Below, in pieces: positions 25,033 to 33,232 of a stretch of 47,892 bases of DNA; the first letter of the stretch is position 1, and every line of letters begins with the position of its first letter. The DNA comes from Rhodomicrobium sp. R_RK_3 (GTDB lineage: Bacteria > Pseudomonadota > Alphaproteobacteria > Rhizobiales > Rhodomicrobiaceae). Made by a program: the position numbers and the translations under genes. The DNA is taken from NCBI RefSeq assembly GCF_002198715.1, contig NZ_MWLK01000025.1, positions 1-47,892 of the forward strand, written 5' to 3'. The notes beneath the pieces are model-generated. The model ran no database searches, was not told where the DNA came from, and saw nothing but the letters and a program-made list of their open reading frames with translations.

Positions 25033-27690
25033 ATGAAGACGCAAGAACCTCGCACCATCTATCTGAAGGATTACCGCCCGGCGCCCTATCTGATCGATGA
25101 GACCGCGCTCGACATCAAGCTGCAGCCGAACGCGGCGGAGGTTGCGTCGCGCCTGTCCATGCGTCCGAACCCGGCCTATGGCGGCAAGCCGGGTCCGTTG
25201 GTGCTGGACGGCGAGAAGCTGAAGCTCCTCAGCGTCGCGATCGACGGCAAGGCGCTGCCCGAAAGCGCTTACGAGGTAAGGGATGCGGGCCTTGCCATCA
25301 CCAGCCCGCCGGACGAGCCTTTCATTCTCGAAATCACCTCCGTCTGCGATCCTGAGGCGAACAAGGCGCTGTCGGGCCTCTACCGCTCCGGCACGCTGTA
25401 TTGCACCCAGTGCGAGCCGGAAGGCTTTCGCCGCATCACCTATTACCTCGACCGCCCCGACGTGCTGTCGCGCTTCCGCGTGCGCATCGAGGGCGACCTG
25501 AAGGACACGCCGGTTTTGCTCTCCAACGGCAATCTCGTCGAGGAGGGGAAGCTGCCGCGCGGCCGCCATTTCGCGGTCTGGGACGATCCATTTCCGAAGC
25601 CGTCCTATCTGTTCGCCCTGGTCGGCGGCAAGCTCGGCCATGTGGCGGACAGCTTCACCACCAAATCGGGCCGCAAGGTCGAGCTGCGCGTCTATTGCGA
25701 GCCGGGCAAGGAAGACCGCTGCGGCTGGGCGATGGAAAGCCTGAAGCGCTCGATGAAGTGGGACGAGGACCGCTTTGGCCTCGAATATGATCTCGACATC
25801 TTCATGATCGTCGCAGTGAGCGACTTCAACATGGGGGCGATGGAGAACAAGGGCCTCAACATCTTCAACGACAAGCTGATCCTGGCCAGCCCCGACACCG
25901 CCACCGACGGCGAATACGAGGCCATCGAAGCCGTCATCGGCCATGAATATTTCCACAATTGGACCGGCAACCGCATCACCTGCCGCGACTGGTTCCAGCT
26001 CTGCCTGAAGGAAGGGCTGACCGTTTTCCGCGATGCCGAATTCACCTCGGACCTGCGCTCGCGCGGCGTCAAGCGCATCCAGGACGTCTGGGCGCTCCGG
26101 ACGCAGCAATTCGCCGAGGATGGCGGCCCGCTTGCCCATCCGGTGCGTCCGGAAAGCTTTATCGAGATCAACAACTTTTACACCCGCACGGTCTACGAAA
26201 AGGGCGCCGAGCTGTGCGGCATGATCATGACCATCGTCGGCCCGAAAGGCTTCCGAAAAGGCATCGACCTCTATTTCAAGCGCCATGACGGCACGGCGGC
26301 GACGGTGGAGGATTTCATCGCCGCCATGGCCGACGCCAACAAGACCGATCTCAGCCAGTTCATGCTCTGGTATTCGCAGGCCGGCACGCCCGAGCTGACC
26401 TGCCGCATCACCTATTCCGAGGACAGCAAGACCGCGCGCCTGACCGTCAAGCAGGAGCAGAGGCCGACGCCCGGCCAGCCCAAGAAGAAGCCGCTGCACA
26501 TCCCGTTCAAGATGGGCCTGCTGAATAGCAAGGGTAAGGATTTCGCGCTGAAGCTTGAGGACGGCACGGCGGTGAAAGACGGCGTGCTGCACCTGCGCAA
26601 GCGCTCGGAAAGCTTCACCTTCACCGGCATCGGCGAACGGCCCGTCGCCTCGCTGCTGCGCGGCTTTTCGGCCCCGGTGAAGCTGGAAGCCAATATCGGC
26701 GACCGCGACCTGGAATTCCTGATCGCCCATGACAGCGACCAGTTCAACCGCTGGCAGTCGGCACAGACGCTGGCCATGAAGGCGCTGATCGCCATGACGG
26801 CGTCGGTCCGGGCCGGCGAGAAGCCGAGGCCGTCGCAGCGTTTCGCCAAGGCGCTGGCGCTGCTCGTCGCGGATGAAAGTCTCGAGCCGCATTTCCGCGC
26901 CGCCATGCTGATGATCCCGAGCGCCCGCGACATTGCGCTCGCAATCGGCACCGATATCGATCCGGAGGCCATCTACCAGGCCCGCCGCGCCTTCCGCGAA
27001 AGCCTCGGTAAGGCGCTGAAGTCCGAGCTGGAAACCGTTTACGAGGCGCATGCGGTCGCAGGCGACTATTCCCCGGACGCTGCCAGCGCGGGCAAGCGCG
27101 CGCTGCGCAACGCGGCTTTGAGCCTGCTGACGGTCGCAGGCGGCCGTTCCTCCGTGCCGCGCCTGCGCGACCATTACAAGCAGGCGACCAACATGACGGA
27201 CGCCATGGCGGCGCTGGAACTGTTCGGCGAGGTCGACGCCCCGGCGCGCGAGGCGGTGCTGCAATCCTTCTACAAGCGCTGGCGCAAGGACCCGCTGGTG
27301 CTCGACAAATGGTTTTCCACCCAGGCGCGCTCGCCCATGCACGGCACGGCGGAATTCGTCGCCGAGCTGACGCGCCATCCGCAATTCTCGATGAAGAACC
27401 CGAACCGCGTGCGCGCCGTGATCGCCGCTTTCGCGGGCGGCAATCAGCTTCAGTTCAATGCCGCCGATGGCAAGGGCTACAAGCTCGTCGCCGATGCCGT
27501 GCTGGAGCTGGACGGCTTCAATTCGCTGATGGCGGCGCGGCTGCTCGGCAATTTCGAGATGTGGCGGATGCTGGAGCCCACGCGCCAGAAGGCCGCGCGC
27601 AAACAGCTCGAACGGGTCGCCGCCGCGAAGAATCTGTCGCGCGACGTGTTCGAGATCGCCGGCAAGATGCTGAAAGATCCGGAGAACTAG
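25033..27690 (+). CDS. pepN: Aminopeptidase N (M1 family metallopeptidase)
   Basis: An 885-residue zinc aminopeptidase that removes N-terminal residues from peptides in the cytoplasm. The substrate-anchoring motif GAMEN is at 268-272, and the zinc site is HEYFH (304-308) with the third ligand E327. N-terminal TIYLKDYRPAPYLIDE, and the length near the 870 residues of the E. coli enzyme, mark the bacterial PepN subfamily. The C-terminal helical domain (about 540-885) is complete. ATG 25033 is chosen because GAAGG lies 5-6 bases before it and the family begins with a short lead into TIYLKDYRP. ATGs at 25021 and 24979 are alternatives. A very long open frame on the opposite strand is a GC-driven shadow. 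Confidence 0.96.
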   Translation: MKTQEPRTIYLKDYRPAPYLIDETALDIKLQPNAAEVASRLSMRPNPAYGGKPGPLVLDGEKLKLLSVAIDGKALPESAYEVRDAGLAITSPPDEPFILEITSVCDPEANKALSGLYRSGTLYCTQCEPEGFRRITYYLDRPDVLSRFRVRIEGDLKDTPVLLSNGNLVEEGKLPRGRHFAVWDDPFPKPSYLFALVGGKLGHVADSFTTKSGRKVELRVYCEPGKEDRCGWAMESLKRSMKWDEDRFGLEYDLDIFMIVAVSDFNMGAMENKGLNIFNDKLILASPDTATDGEYEAIEAVIGHEYFHNWTGNRITCRDWFQLCLKEGLTVFRDAEFTSDLRSRGVKRIQDVWALRTQQFAEDGGPLAHPVRPESFIEINNFYTRTVYEKGAELCGMIMTIVGPKGFRKGIDLYFKRHDGTAATVEDFIAAMADANKTDLSQFMLWYSQAGTPELTCRITYSEDSKTARLTVKQEQRPTPGQPKKKPLHIPFKMGLLNSKGKDFALKLEDGTAVKDGVLHLRKRSESFTFTGIGERPVASLLRGFSAPVKLEANIGDRDLEFLIAHDSDQFNRWQSAQTLAMKALIAMTASVRAGEKPRPSQRFAKALALLVADESLEPHFRAAMLMIPSARDIALAIGTDIDPEAIYQARRAFRESLGKALKSELETVYEAHAVAGDYSPDAASAGKRALRNAALSLLTVAGGRSSVPRLRDHYKQATNMTDAMAALELFGEVDAPAREAVLQSFYKRWRKDPLVLDKWFSTQARSPMHGTAEFVAELTRHPQFSMKNPNRVRAVIAAFAGGNQLQFNAADGKGYKLVADAVLELDGFNSLMAARLLGNFEMWRMLEPTRQKAARKQLERVAAAKNLSRDVFEIAGKMLKDPEN

Positions 27691-27745
27691 GGCTGGGTTT
27701 GCGGCGCCGAACACGCCGCGAACTCAAGCGCCTCGCTCATTTCAT

Positions 27746-27846
27746 GGCCCCGGCCGTAAGAGCCGGGGCCACTCGCCTCTCCCCTGCCGTAGCGCCCGCT
27801 GATGGGCCATTGGGTCCCGGCTCGCCGCTGCGCGCCGTCCGGGACG
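27746..27846 (-). repeat. Dispersed intergenic repeat, family A copy 4 (reverse orientation)
   Basis: GGCCCCGGCCGTAAGAGCCGGGGCC, then ACTCGCCTCTCC and ATTGGGTCCCGGCTC...CCGTCCGGGACG, is the reverse complement of copies 1-3. It lies between pepN and the sensor-kinase gene. The leading part (CCCCGGC...GCCGGGG) is a strong hairpin that could end pepN transcripts. Confidence 0.78.
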
Positions 27847-27941
27847 ACGAAATGGCAATGACTTGATCTTGCCCCGACCTTTCCTGCCGAAACAAAGACG
27901 ACCGGCTTAGCCATTCAAAATCATGCGCGAATCTGCGCAGA

Positions 27942-29843
27942 GTGGAGGATCGACAACTCCTCGAAAGATCGCGCGTCCCGACCAAAGCCATGCTGGAGGC
28001 CACGCCCCGTCCCGACATGCCGATATCGCGGCGCGCCAGCCTCGCGAATGGCGCGTTGTTGCGGGCCCGCTCGGCGCTGGGCCTCGCGACCTGCACCCTC
28101 CTGGCCAGCGCCTCGCCCGCCTCAGCCTTCGACTTCGACCGCATCCCCAGCGACCTCATCGCCGCGACCCTCGTCGGCGGCTTCCTCGGCGCCATGATCG
28201 CCTTTGTCGCGACGCGCGGGCGCAACGCCGTCCTCCTGCGCTCCGCGCTTGAACTGCGCGACGGCACCGAACTGCTGCTGCGCGACGGCGGCTCGGCACT
28301 GCTCTACTGGAACCTCGTCAAGGGCGAGCTGTGCTGGTCGGAATCGCTGTTCGCCATGCTCGGGCGCAAGCTGCCGGAGGGGCGCATGCCCTATCGCGAC
28401 ATGCGCGAGCTGCTGCATCCGGAAGACGACCTCTACCAGATCGTCGACAACCATATTCGCAGCGGCGCGGACGACGTGCGCACCTGCTTCCGCCTGCGCG
28501 GCGGCGATGATGGCGGCTGGCTCTGGTTCGATCTGCGCGGCCGCATCCGCCGCCCGCTGCTGAACGGCCCGCCCATCCTCGTCGCCGTCGTCACCGACGT
28601 CACCAGCGAGCGCGAGCAGCAGATCGAGAATGTCGACACCGCCGCGCGCCTGCGCGACTCCATCGAGGCGATCTCGGAAGCCTTCGTGCTCTGGGACAAC
28701 CAGGACCGGCTCGTCGTCTGCAACCGCAAATTCAAGGCGATCTACAAGATCCCCAACCGGCTGCTGGCGCCCGGCACGCCCTATAAGGACATCGCCCTGG
28801 CGGCGCGGGAGAAATTGCTGCAAGGCCCGCGCACCCTCGAGGGCGACGCCAAGCGCGGGACCAGCGCCTATGAGGCCGAGGCCAGCGAGGACATCTGGCT
28901 GCATATTGGCGAGCGGCGGACCGAGGATGGCGGTTTCGTCAGCGTCGGCACCGACATCACCGCGCTGAAACTGAGCGAGCAACAGCTTTCCGAGCGCGAA
29001 ATGGAGCTGCAAGCGACCGTCGCCGACCTCCAGGCTTCCCGCGTCAAACAGGACGCCCAGACCCGCCAGCTTTTCGAGCTGACCAACAAATACGCCGCCG
29101 AAAAAGAGCGCGCCGAGACCGCCAACCGCGCCAAATCCGAATTCCTCGCCAATATCAGCCACGAATTGCGCACGCCGCTGAATGCCATCATCGGCTTTTC
29201 CGAGATGATGCACCGGCAGATTTTCGGGCCGATCGGGCAGAGCAAATATGTCGAATACGCCCGCGATATCGAGCAAAGCGGTCAATATCTGCTGGAAGTC
29301 ATTAACGATATTCTCGATATGTCCAAGATCGAGGCCGGCCGCATGGCGCTCGCCATCGAGACCGTGAATATCAGCGATATCGCCGCCGAGAGCATGCGCG
29401 TGGTGCAGCAGACGGCGCAGCAGCGCAATATCCGCCTGCAAACCATCGGCAGTTCCGGCATCGAATTCTCCGGCGACCGGCGCGCGTTGAAGCAGGTGCT
29501 GATCAATCTTTTGTCCAACGCGGTGAAATTCACCCCCGTCGGCGGCGATGTGACCATCCGCACCTATCGCTATCGCGGTTCGGTGCGCATCGCCATCGCC
29601 GATACCGGCGTCGGCATCCCCCGCCATGAGATCGCCAAACTCGGACGGCCCTTTGAGCAGGTGGAGAACCAATTCACCAAGGGCCATCGCGGCACCGGCC
29701 TCGGCCTTGCCATCTCGCGCTCGATCCTTGAACTCCATAATGGCCGGCTCGAAATCAAGAGCCGGATCGGCGAAGGCACGACCGTGACTTGCATTCTTCC
29801 GTCCAACCAGGACGCAAGAGGGCTGGACAGCGAGGCCGCTTGA
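27942..29843 (+). CDS. PAS-domain sensor histidine kinase, PleC/DivJ/PdhS-like
   Basis: A 633-residue membrane-associated histidine kinase. A hydrophobic stretch at about 46-62 (LGLATCTLLASASPASA) and a second at 73-90 (AATLVGGFLGAMIAFVA) lie at the N-terminus. PAS-like regions follow at about 105-225 and 235-350, then a coiled coil (352-395). The H-box is SHELRTPLNAIIGF with phospho-acceptor H407, and the sequence GPIGQSKYVEYARDIEQSGQ then NDILDMSKIEAGRM is typical of the alphaproteobacterial cell-cycle kinases. The ATPase has an N box (INLLSNAVKFTP), G1 (IADTGVGIP) and G2 (GTGLGLAI). GTG 27942 is the longest start and is uncertain; ATGs at 27990 and 28017 are alternatives. No response regulator lies beside it, so it is an orphan kinase. 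Confidence 0.82.
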   Translation: MEDRQLLERSRVPTKAMLEATPRPDMPISRRASLANGALLRARSALGLATCTLLASASPASAFDFDRIPSDLIAATLVGGFLGAMIAFVATRGRNAVLLRSALELRDGTELLLRDGGSALLYWNLVKGELCWSESLFAMLGRKLPEGRMPYRDMRELLHPEDDLYQIVDNHIRSGADDVRTCFRLRGGDDGGWLWFDLRGRIRRPLLNGPPILVAVVTDVTSEREQQIENVDTAARLRDSIEAISEAFVLWDNQDRLVVCNRKFKAIYKIPNRLLAPGTPYKDIALAAREKLLQGPRTLEGDAKRGTSAYEAEASEDIWLHIGERRTEDGGFVSVGTDITALKLSEQQLSEREMELQATVADLQASRVKQDAQTRQLFELTNKYAAEKERAETANRAKSEFLANISHELRTPLNAIIGFSEMMHRQIFGPIGQSKYVEYARDIEQSGQYLLEVINDILDMSKIEAGRMALAIETVNISDIAAESMRVVQQTAQQRNIRLQTIGSSGIEFSGDRRALKQVLINLLSNAVKFTPVGGDVTIRTYRYRGSVRIAIADTGVGIPRHEIAKLGRPFEQVENQFTKGHRGTGLGLAISRSILELHNGRLEIKSRIGEGTTVTCILPSNQDARGLDSEAA

Positions 29844-29954
29844 TTGCATGGTCCGCCGCTAGCATTTCCCAGGAATATTGCTCCGGCGCGATCGAAGCCT
29901 GTTTTTCTCCGGAAATGCACCTAAGTAAAAAGTAAGAGATTGCGAGGGCTTGCC

Positions 29955-30581
29955 ATGAATTACCGGGTGCCGACCAGCGATGCGGTCAAGGCGCAGCCTG
30001 CGCGGATTTCCGAAATTCTCACCCGTCTTGCCGCCCAGGGCGACCGCGAAAGCATCGGCGTCGGCGAGATCGTCGATGCGCTCAGCGATAGAAGCTTCGG
30101 CATCATCATCATTCTGTTTGCGCTGCCCAACACCATTCTGCCGATCGCCTGGGTGCTCGGCACGCCGATCCTGATCTTTTCGATCCAGATGGCCATGGGG
30201 CAGCAAAAGCCCTGGCTGCCCGAATTCATGCGCCGCCAGCAGCTCGACCGGGAGACGTTTACCAAGGCGATCAACTATGTCGTGCGCTATCTCACCAAGA
30301 TCGAAAGTTTATTGAAGCCGCGCCTGACCTTTCTGACCTCCAGCGGCATGGAGCGCGCCATCGGCGTCTGGCTGACGATTTTGACCATCGTGCTGCTGGT
30401 GCCGGTGCCTTTCGGCAATGCGCTGCCTTCGTTCGGCATCGCCATCATCGCCGCCGGCCTGCTGGAAAGGGACGGGCTCGCCATCATCGTCGGCTCGCTG
30501 ATCGGCATTTTGGGCACGGTCTACGTCATCGCGCTGGTGGGCGGCGTCCTCGCGGCCGCAAGGGCGATTTTCGGCTTCTGA
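29955..30581 (+). CDS. ExoD-like membrane protein (exopolysaccharide synthesis family)
   Basis: A 208-residue membrane protein of the ExoD family (PF06055 type). The cytoplasmic N-terminus RISEILTRLAAQGDRESIGVGEIVDALSDRSFGIIIILFALPNTI is the family signature. After it come helices at about 50-78 and a second hydrophobic block ERAIGVWLTILTIVLLVPVPFGNALPSFGIAIIAAGLLERDG. The final helix is GSLIGILGTVYVIALVGGVL. ATG 29955 follows GCGAGGG; a TTG upstream (29940) is less likely. ExoD is needed for exopolysaccharide production and alkali tolerance in Sinorhizobium. The biochemical role is unknown. Confidence 0.83.
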   Translation: MNYRVPTSDAVKAQPARISEILTRLAAQGDRESIGVGEIVDALSDRSFGIIIILFALPNTILPIAWVLGTPILIFSIQMAMGQQKPWLPEFMRRQQLDRETFTKAINYVVRYLTKIESLLKPRLTFLTSSGMERAIGVWLTILTIVLLVPVPFGNALPSFGIAIIAAGLLERDGLAIIVGSLIGILGTVYVIALVGGVLAAARAIFGF

Positions 30582-30611
30582 TCGCGGGGCCGCGCTGCTA
30601 AGGGGACCCGT

Positions 30612-31427
30612 ATGGGGAAAACGCTGCCGCGCCTGCGCATCCTCCACGCCGCCGATGGCTGGACACCCGAATTCGCACGCCATTTCAAGCCGTATTATGA
30701 CGGCATCCTGGCGCGCGAGATCACCGATCCCGACATGCGCGAGAGCGCGGAGCGCTTGAAGCAGCTTTCCGATCCGCGCGGCTTCGGGCGGCGCGAGCCT
30801 TGGGGCTTTGTCAGCCTGGCGCTGGTGCCGCAGGGGCGTGGCTGGAAGGTCGGCGGCGGCATCTGCTATGAATGGTATCGCGGCGGACGCGGCGCGCTGG
30901 TGACTTACATCATGGTCGCGCCGCACATGCGCCGCCGGGGCCTGGCCCAACGCCTGATGCAGATCGCCTTCCAGCAATTGCGCAAGATTTCCCATCTCCA
31001 TCCCGGCACGACGCTGCCCCTCTTTGCCGAGACGGAAATCGTCGATGCTGCCGCTCCCGCGCATGAGCAGGAGGCCGCCGCAAAGCGCTTCTCCGCACTG
31101 GCGGGGATCGGCTTCAAATCGCTGGATTTCCCCTATGTCCAGCCGCCGCTTTCACCCGGCAAGGCGCATGTGCGCAATCTCACCCTGATGGCCTATTCTC
31201 CCGGCGACGCCGAGGTGATGGACGCCGCCGTAATCGGCCGTTTCCTGAATAGCTTCTACCGCGCGCTGGTCGGCGAGCGCCTGGATAGGGATGAACCCTG
31301 CCAGCGCGTTCTCGCGCATTTGAAGAGCGTCAAATCGGTTGCCCTGAAGCCCTTAATTTTGCATAACGCGCGCATGAGTCAGGGCAAGGGGAACGGGCGC
31401 GATGAACGAAGAGGCACGCTGGCTTAA
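30612..31427 (+). CDS. GNAT-like N-acetyltransferase, uncharacterised
   Basis: A 271-residue protein with a GNAT acetyl-CoA-binding motif A: TYIMVAPHMRRRGLAQRLMQIAFQQL (about 98-123), with R107-R109, G110 and A112 in the pyrophosphate loop pattern. It is longer than most GNAT enzymes. The first 60 residues (FKPYYDGILAREITDPDMRESAERLKQL) and the last 100 resemble nothing that I recognise. AAGGGGACC precedes ATG 30612. The stop overlaps the start of the next gene by 26 bases, which suggests a functional pair. The substrate is unknown. Assignment to GNAT rests mainly on motif A. Confidence 0.68.
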   Translation: MGKTLPRLRILHAADGWTPEFARHFKPYYDGILAREITDPDMRESAERLKQLSDPRGFGRREPWGFVSLALVPQGRGWKVGGGICYEWYRGGRGALVTYIMVAPHMRRRGLAQRLMQIAFQQLRKISHLHPGTTLPLFAETEIVDAAAPAHEQEAAAKRFSALAGIGFKSLDFPYVQPPLSPGKAHVRNLTLMAYSPGDAEVMDAAVIGRFLNSFYRALVGERLDRDEPCQRVLAHLKSVKSVALKPLILHNARMSQGKGNGRDERRGTLA

Positions 31428-33048
31428 CGACGACCGCTTCCTCAATCTGGCGGGAAGCGCCTCCATCACCCTGACCTTCGCGCTCGACCTGTTCGGCGGC
31501 AAGGACCGCTACCGCTCCATCGATGTCGAGCGGCTGAAAGACGCCATCGAGGCGCAGAAGCCGGAGATCTACGCGCATTCGATCAAGCCCTGCGCTTCTT
31601 TCTTCGACGACATCCTCAACGCCCGCTCCGAGGCGACCAGCCAGCAGATCACCTTTCTCCTGAACAGCACGGCCTCGCCCGCGGTTAACGTCGAGCTGCC
31701 GGCGAGCTTCGATTTCACCGCCGAGGGCGAGCGCTTCCACATCGACCGCCGCCACCGCTCCGCCGCGCCCTTGCGGCTGGAGCTGCGCGAGGCGGCGACT
31801 TTGTTCTCGAACGGGCTGATGTTCCTGAACGCCACCTTTGTTTTCCCGCAATCCGACAAGCCGGAGGAAAGCGGCAGCGAATATGACCTGTTCACGCTGC
31901 AAAAACTCGTCGCGCCGACCGAGGAATGCGGCTATCTGCGCGACACCATCGGTTTCAGCGATGCACAGGTGACGACGCGCAACCTCGCTGCTTTCCTCGA
32001 AGCGCGGCTGCGCAAGGCCATCGCCACCGAGGGCACTACGGCCAACGAGATTTTCAAGCACCGGCTGGAGCGCGACGGCATCGCCATCCCGGCAATCTCA
32101 TGGTCCGCGCTGCATTCGGGGGCGGCTTTCTTCAACAGCGACGAGGTGTTCAACGCCGTCGAAGCCTTCGTCGCCGATGAGAACGCGCCGGCGACCGACC
32201 ATCTGCGGCTGATGGCCGGGCTCCTGCAGAACATCGCCGATTTCCGCCGCCAGGATGATTCCGAAGTCCGGGAATCGCTGCGCCCGATCCGCAAGGACGG
32301 CGTGTTGTCGATCTACTGCCATCCGAAATTCCTGGCCGAGCTGAATCTTGGCTCGCGCACCTATGCGCAGGCGCGCGGCACGCTCGGCACCTGCCCCTAT
32401 TTCTATCTGGTCCAGGTTTTCGCCGCCTATCGCGAGAAGCTGGCGGAGACGCTGGACGACTATATGCAGCGCATCGCCTATGGCGCGCGCTCGAATGTCG
32501 TCGTCAACAACCGCTATATGAAGGACCATGTCGACCTGCTGGCCTATCTCGATGCCCCCTTGACGGGCGCGGGCGGCGAGATCGTCCGGAAATTCGCCAA
32601 GATCCGGCTCGGGCTATTCCGCGATTTCTTTTCGCGCATGCCGCCCAATACCTTCCGCTACGAAAACGAGAAGGTGACGCTCGACAATATTCTCGACGCG
32701 CGCGGCGTTCAGGACCGCATCGATGCGGGGCTCGCCATGTTCGCCGAGCACGAGAAATGCGTGAAGGACATCCACGCTTTCGGCGAGCACAATGCCGAGA
32801 AGCAGATCAGCCGCTTCCTGCTGATCCTCGCTGTGCTCGGCGTGGTCGAGGTCTGCTCCAGCATCAGCCAGCTCTTGGGCAACGAGCAGACGGCGATCAA
32901 TCACGCCTTGCGCAGCACCGCCTATATCGTCGCCGCCTTCGGCACCGGCTATTTGCTGGTCCGCCTCGCCATGCTGCTCGGCTCGGTCGCCCGCGTCTTC
33001 CTGCGCTGCCGCTCCTCCGAACGCGGCGGTCCCGCCTTCGACGGCTGA
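31402..33048 (+). CDS. Unrecognised membrane-anchored protein (548 residues)
   Basis: I do not recognise this family. About 470 soluble residues are followed by two C-terminal transmembrane helices, near 472-489 (FLLILAVLGVVEVCSSIS) and 506-530 (TAYIVAAFGTGYLLVRLAML). A short loop (QLLGNEQTAINHALR) joins them. The helical run before them (DRIDAGLAMFAEHEKCVKDIHAFGEHNAEKQIS) looks like a coiled region. The overall shape recalls CorA-like proteins, but no GMN motif is present. The start at 31402 follows AAGGGGAACGGG and overlaps the end of the GNAT-like gene by 26 bases, so translation is probably coupled. The N-terminal part (about 15-170) is rich in beta-like segments. Location should be the inner membrane, with the bulk probably in the cytoplasm. 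Confidence 0.72.
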   Translation: MNEEARWLNDDRFLNLAGSASITLTFALDLFGGKDRYRSIDVERLKDAIEAQKPEIYAHSIKPCASFFDDILNARSEATSQQITFLLNSTASPAVNVELPASFDFTAEGERFHIDRRHRSAAPLRLELREAATLFSNGLMFLNATFVFPQSDKPEESGSEYDLFTLQKLVAPTEECGYLRDTIGFSDAQVTTRNLAAFLEARLRKAIATEGTTANEIFKHRLERDGIAIPAISWSALHSGAAFFNSDEVFNAVEAFVADENAPATDHLRLMAGLLQNIADFRRQDDSEVRESLRPIRKDGVLSIYCHPKFLAELNLGSRTYAQARGTLGTCPYFYLVQVFAAYREKLAETLDDYMQRIAYGARSNVVVNNRYMKDHVDLLAYLDAPLTGAGGEIVRKFAKIRLGLFRDFFSRMPPNTFRYENEKVTLDNILDARGVQDRIDAGLAMFAEHEKCVKDIHAFGEHNAEKQISRFLLILAVLGVVEVCSSISQLLGNEQTAINHALRSTAYIVAAFGTGYLLVRLAMLLGSVARVFLRCRSSERGGPAFDG

Positions 33049-33083
33049 CGCCCCGCGGCGCGCGGGAGGGACCGCCCTTCTTT

Positions 33084-33136
33084 GTCATCCCCGCGAAGGC
33101 TGCGGCGTACCGGGTTCCCGCTTTCGCGGGAATGAC
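33084..33136. repeat. Dispersed inverted repeat, family B copy 3, possible bidirectional terminator
   Basis: GTCATCCCCGCGAAGG at 33084-33099 pairs with CTTTCGCGGGAATGAC at 33121-33136. The flanks TTT (33081-33083) and AAAA (33137-33140) extend the pairing. It sits between two convergent transcripts (the membrane protein and the RND operon) and could end both. A fragment of the CCCTCTCC element is at about 33178-33201. Confidence 0.72.
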
Positions 33137-33232
33137 AAAAAGGGGAGGCGTCGGCGCGCGACGTTTCCGCCGAAGCCAGCCCTCTCCCAGCGGGGGCGGG
33201 AACTAAGCCGCAACGGGGTCAGGCGCCGCGCC

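Noticed and set aside
25015-27714. Open frame of 899 codons on the minus strand opposite pepN
   Set aside because: The plus strand encodes a complete aminopeptidase N with all motifs. The opposite frame is Arg/Ala/Gly/Asp-rich and resembles no family. Long antisense frames are expected in GC-rich coding DNA.
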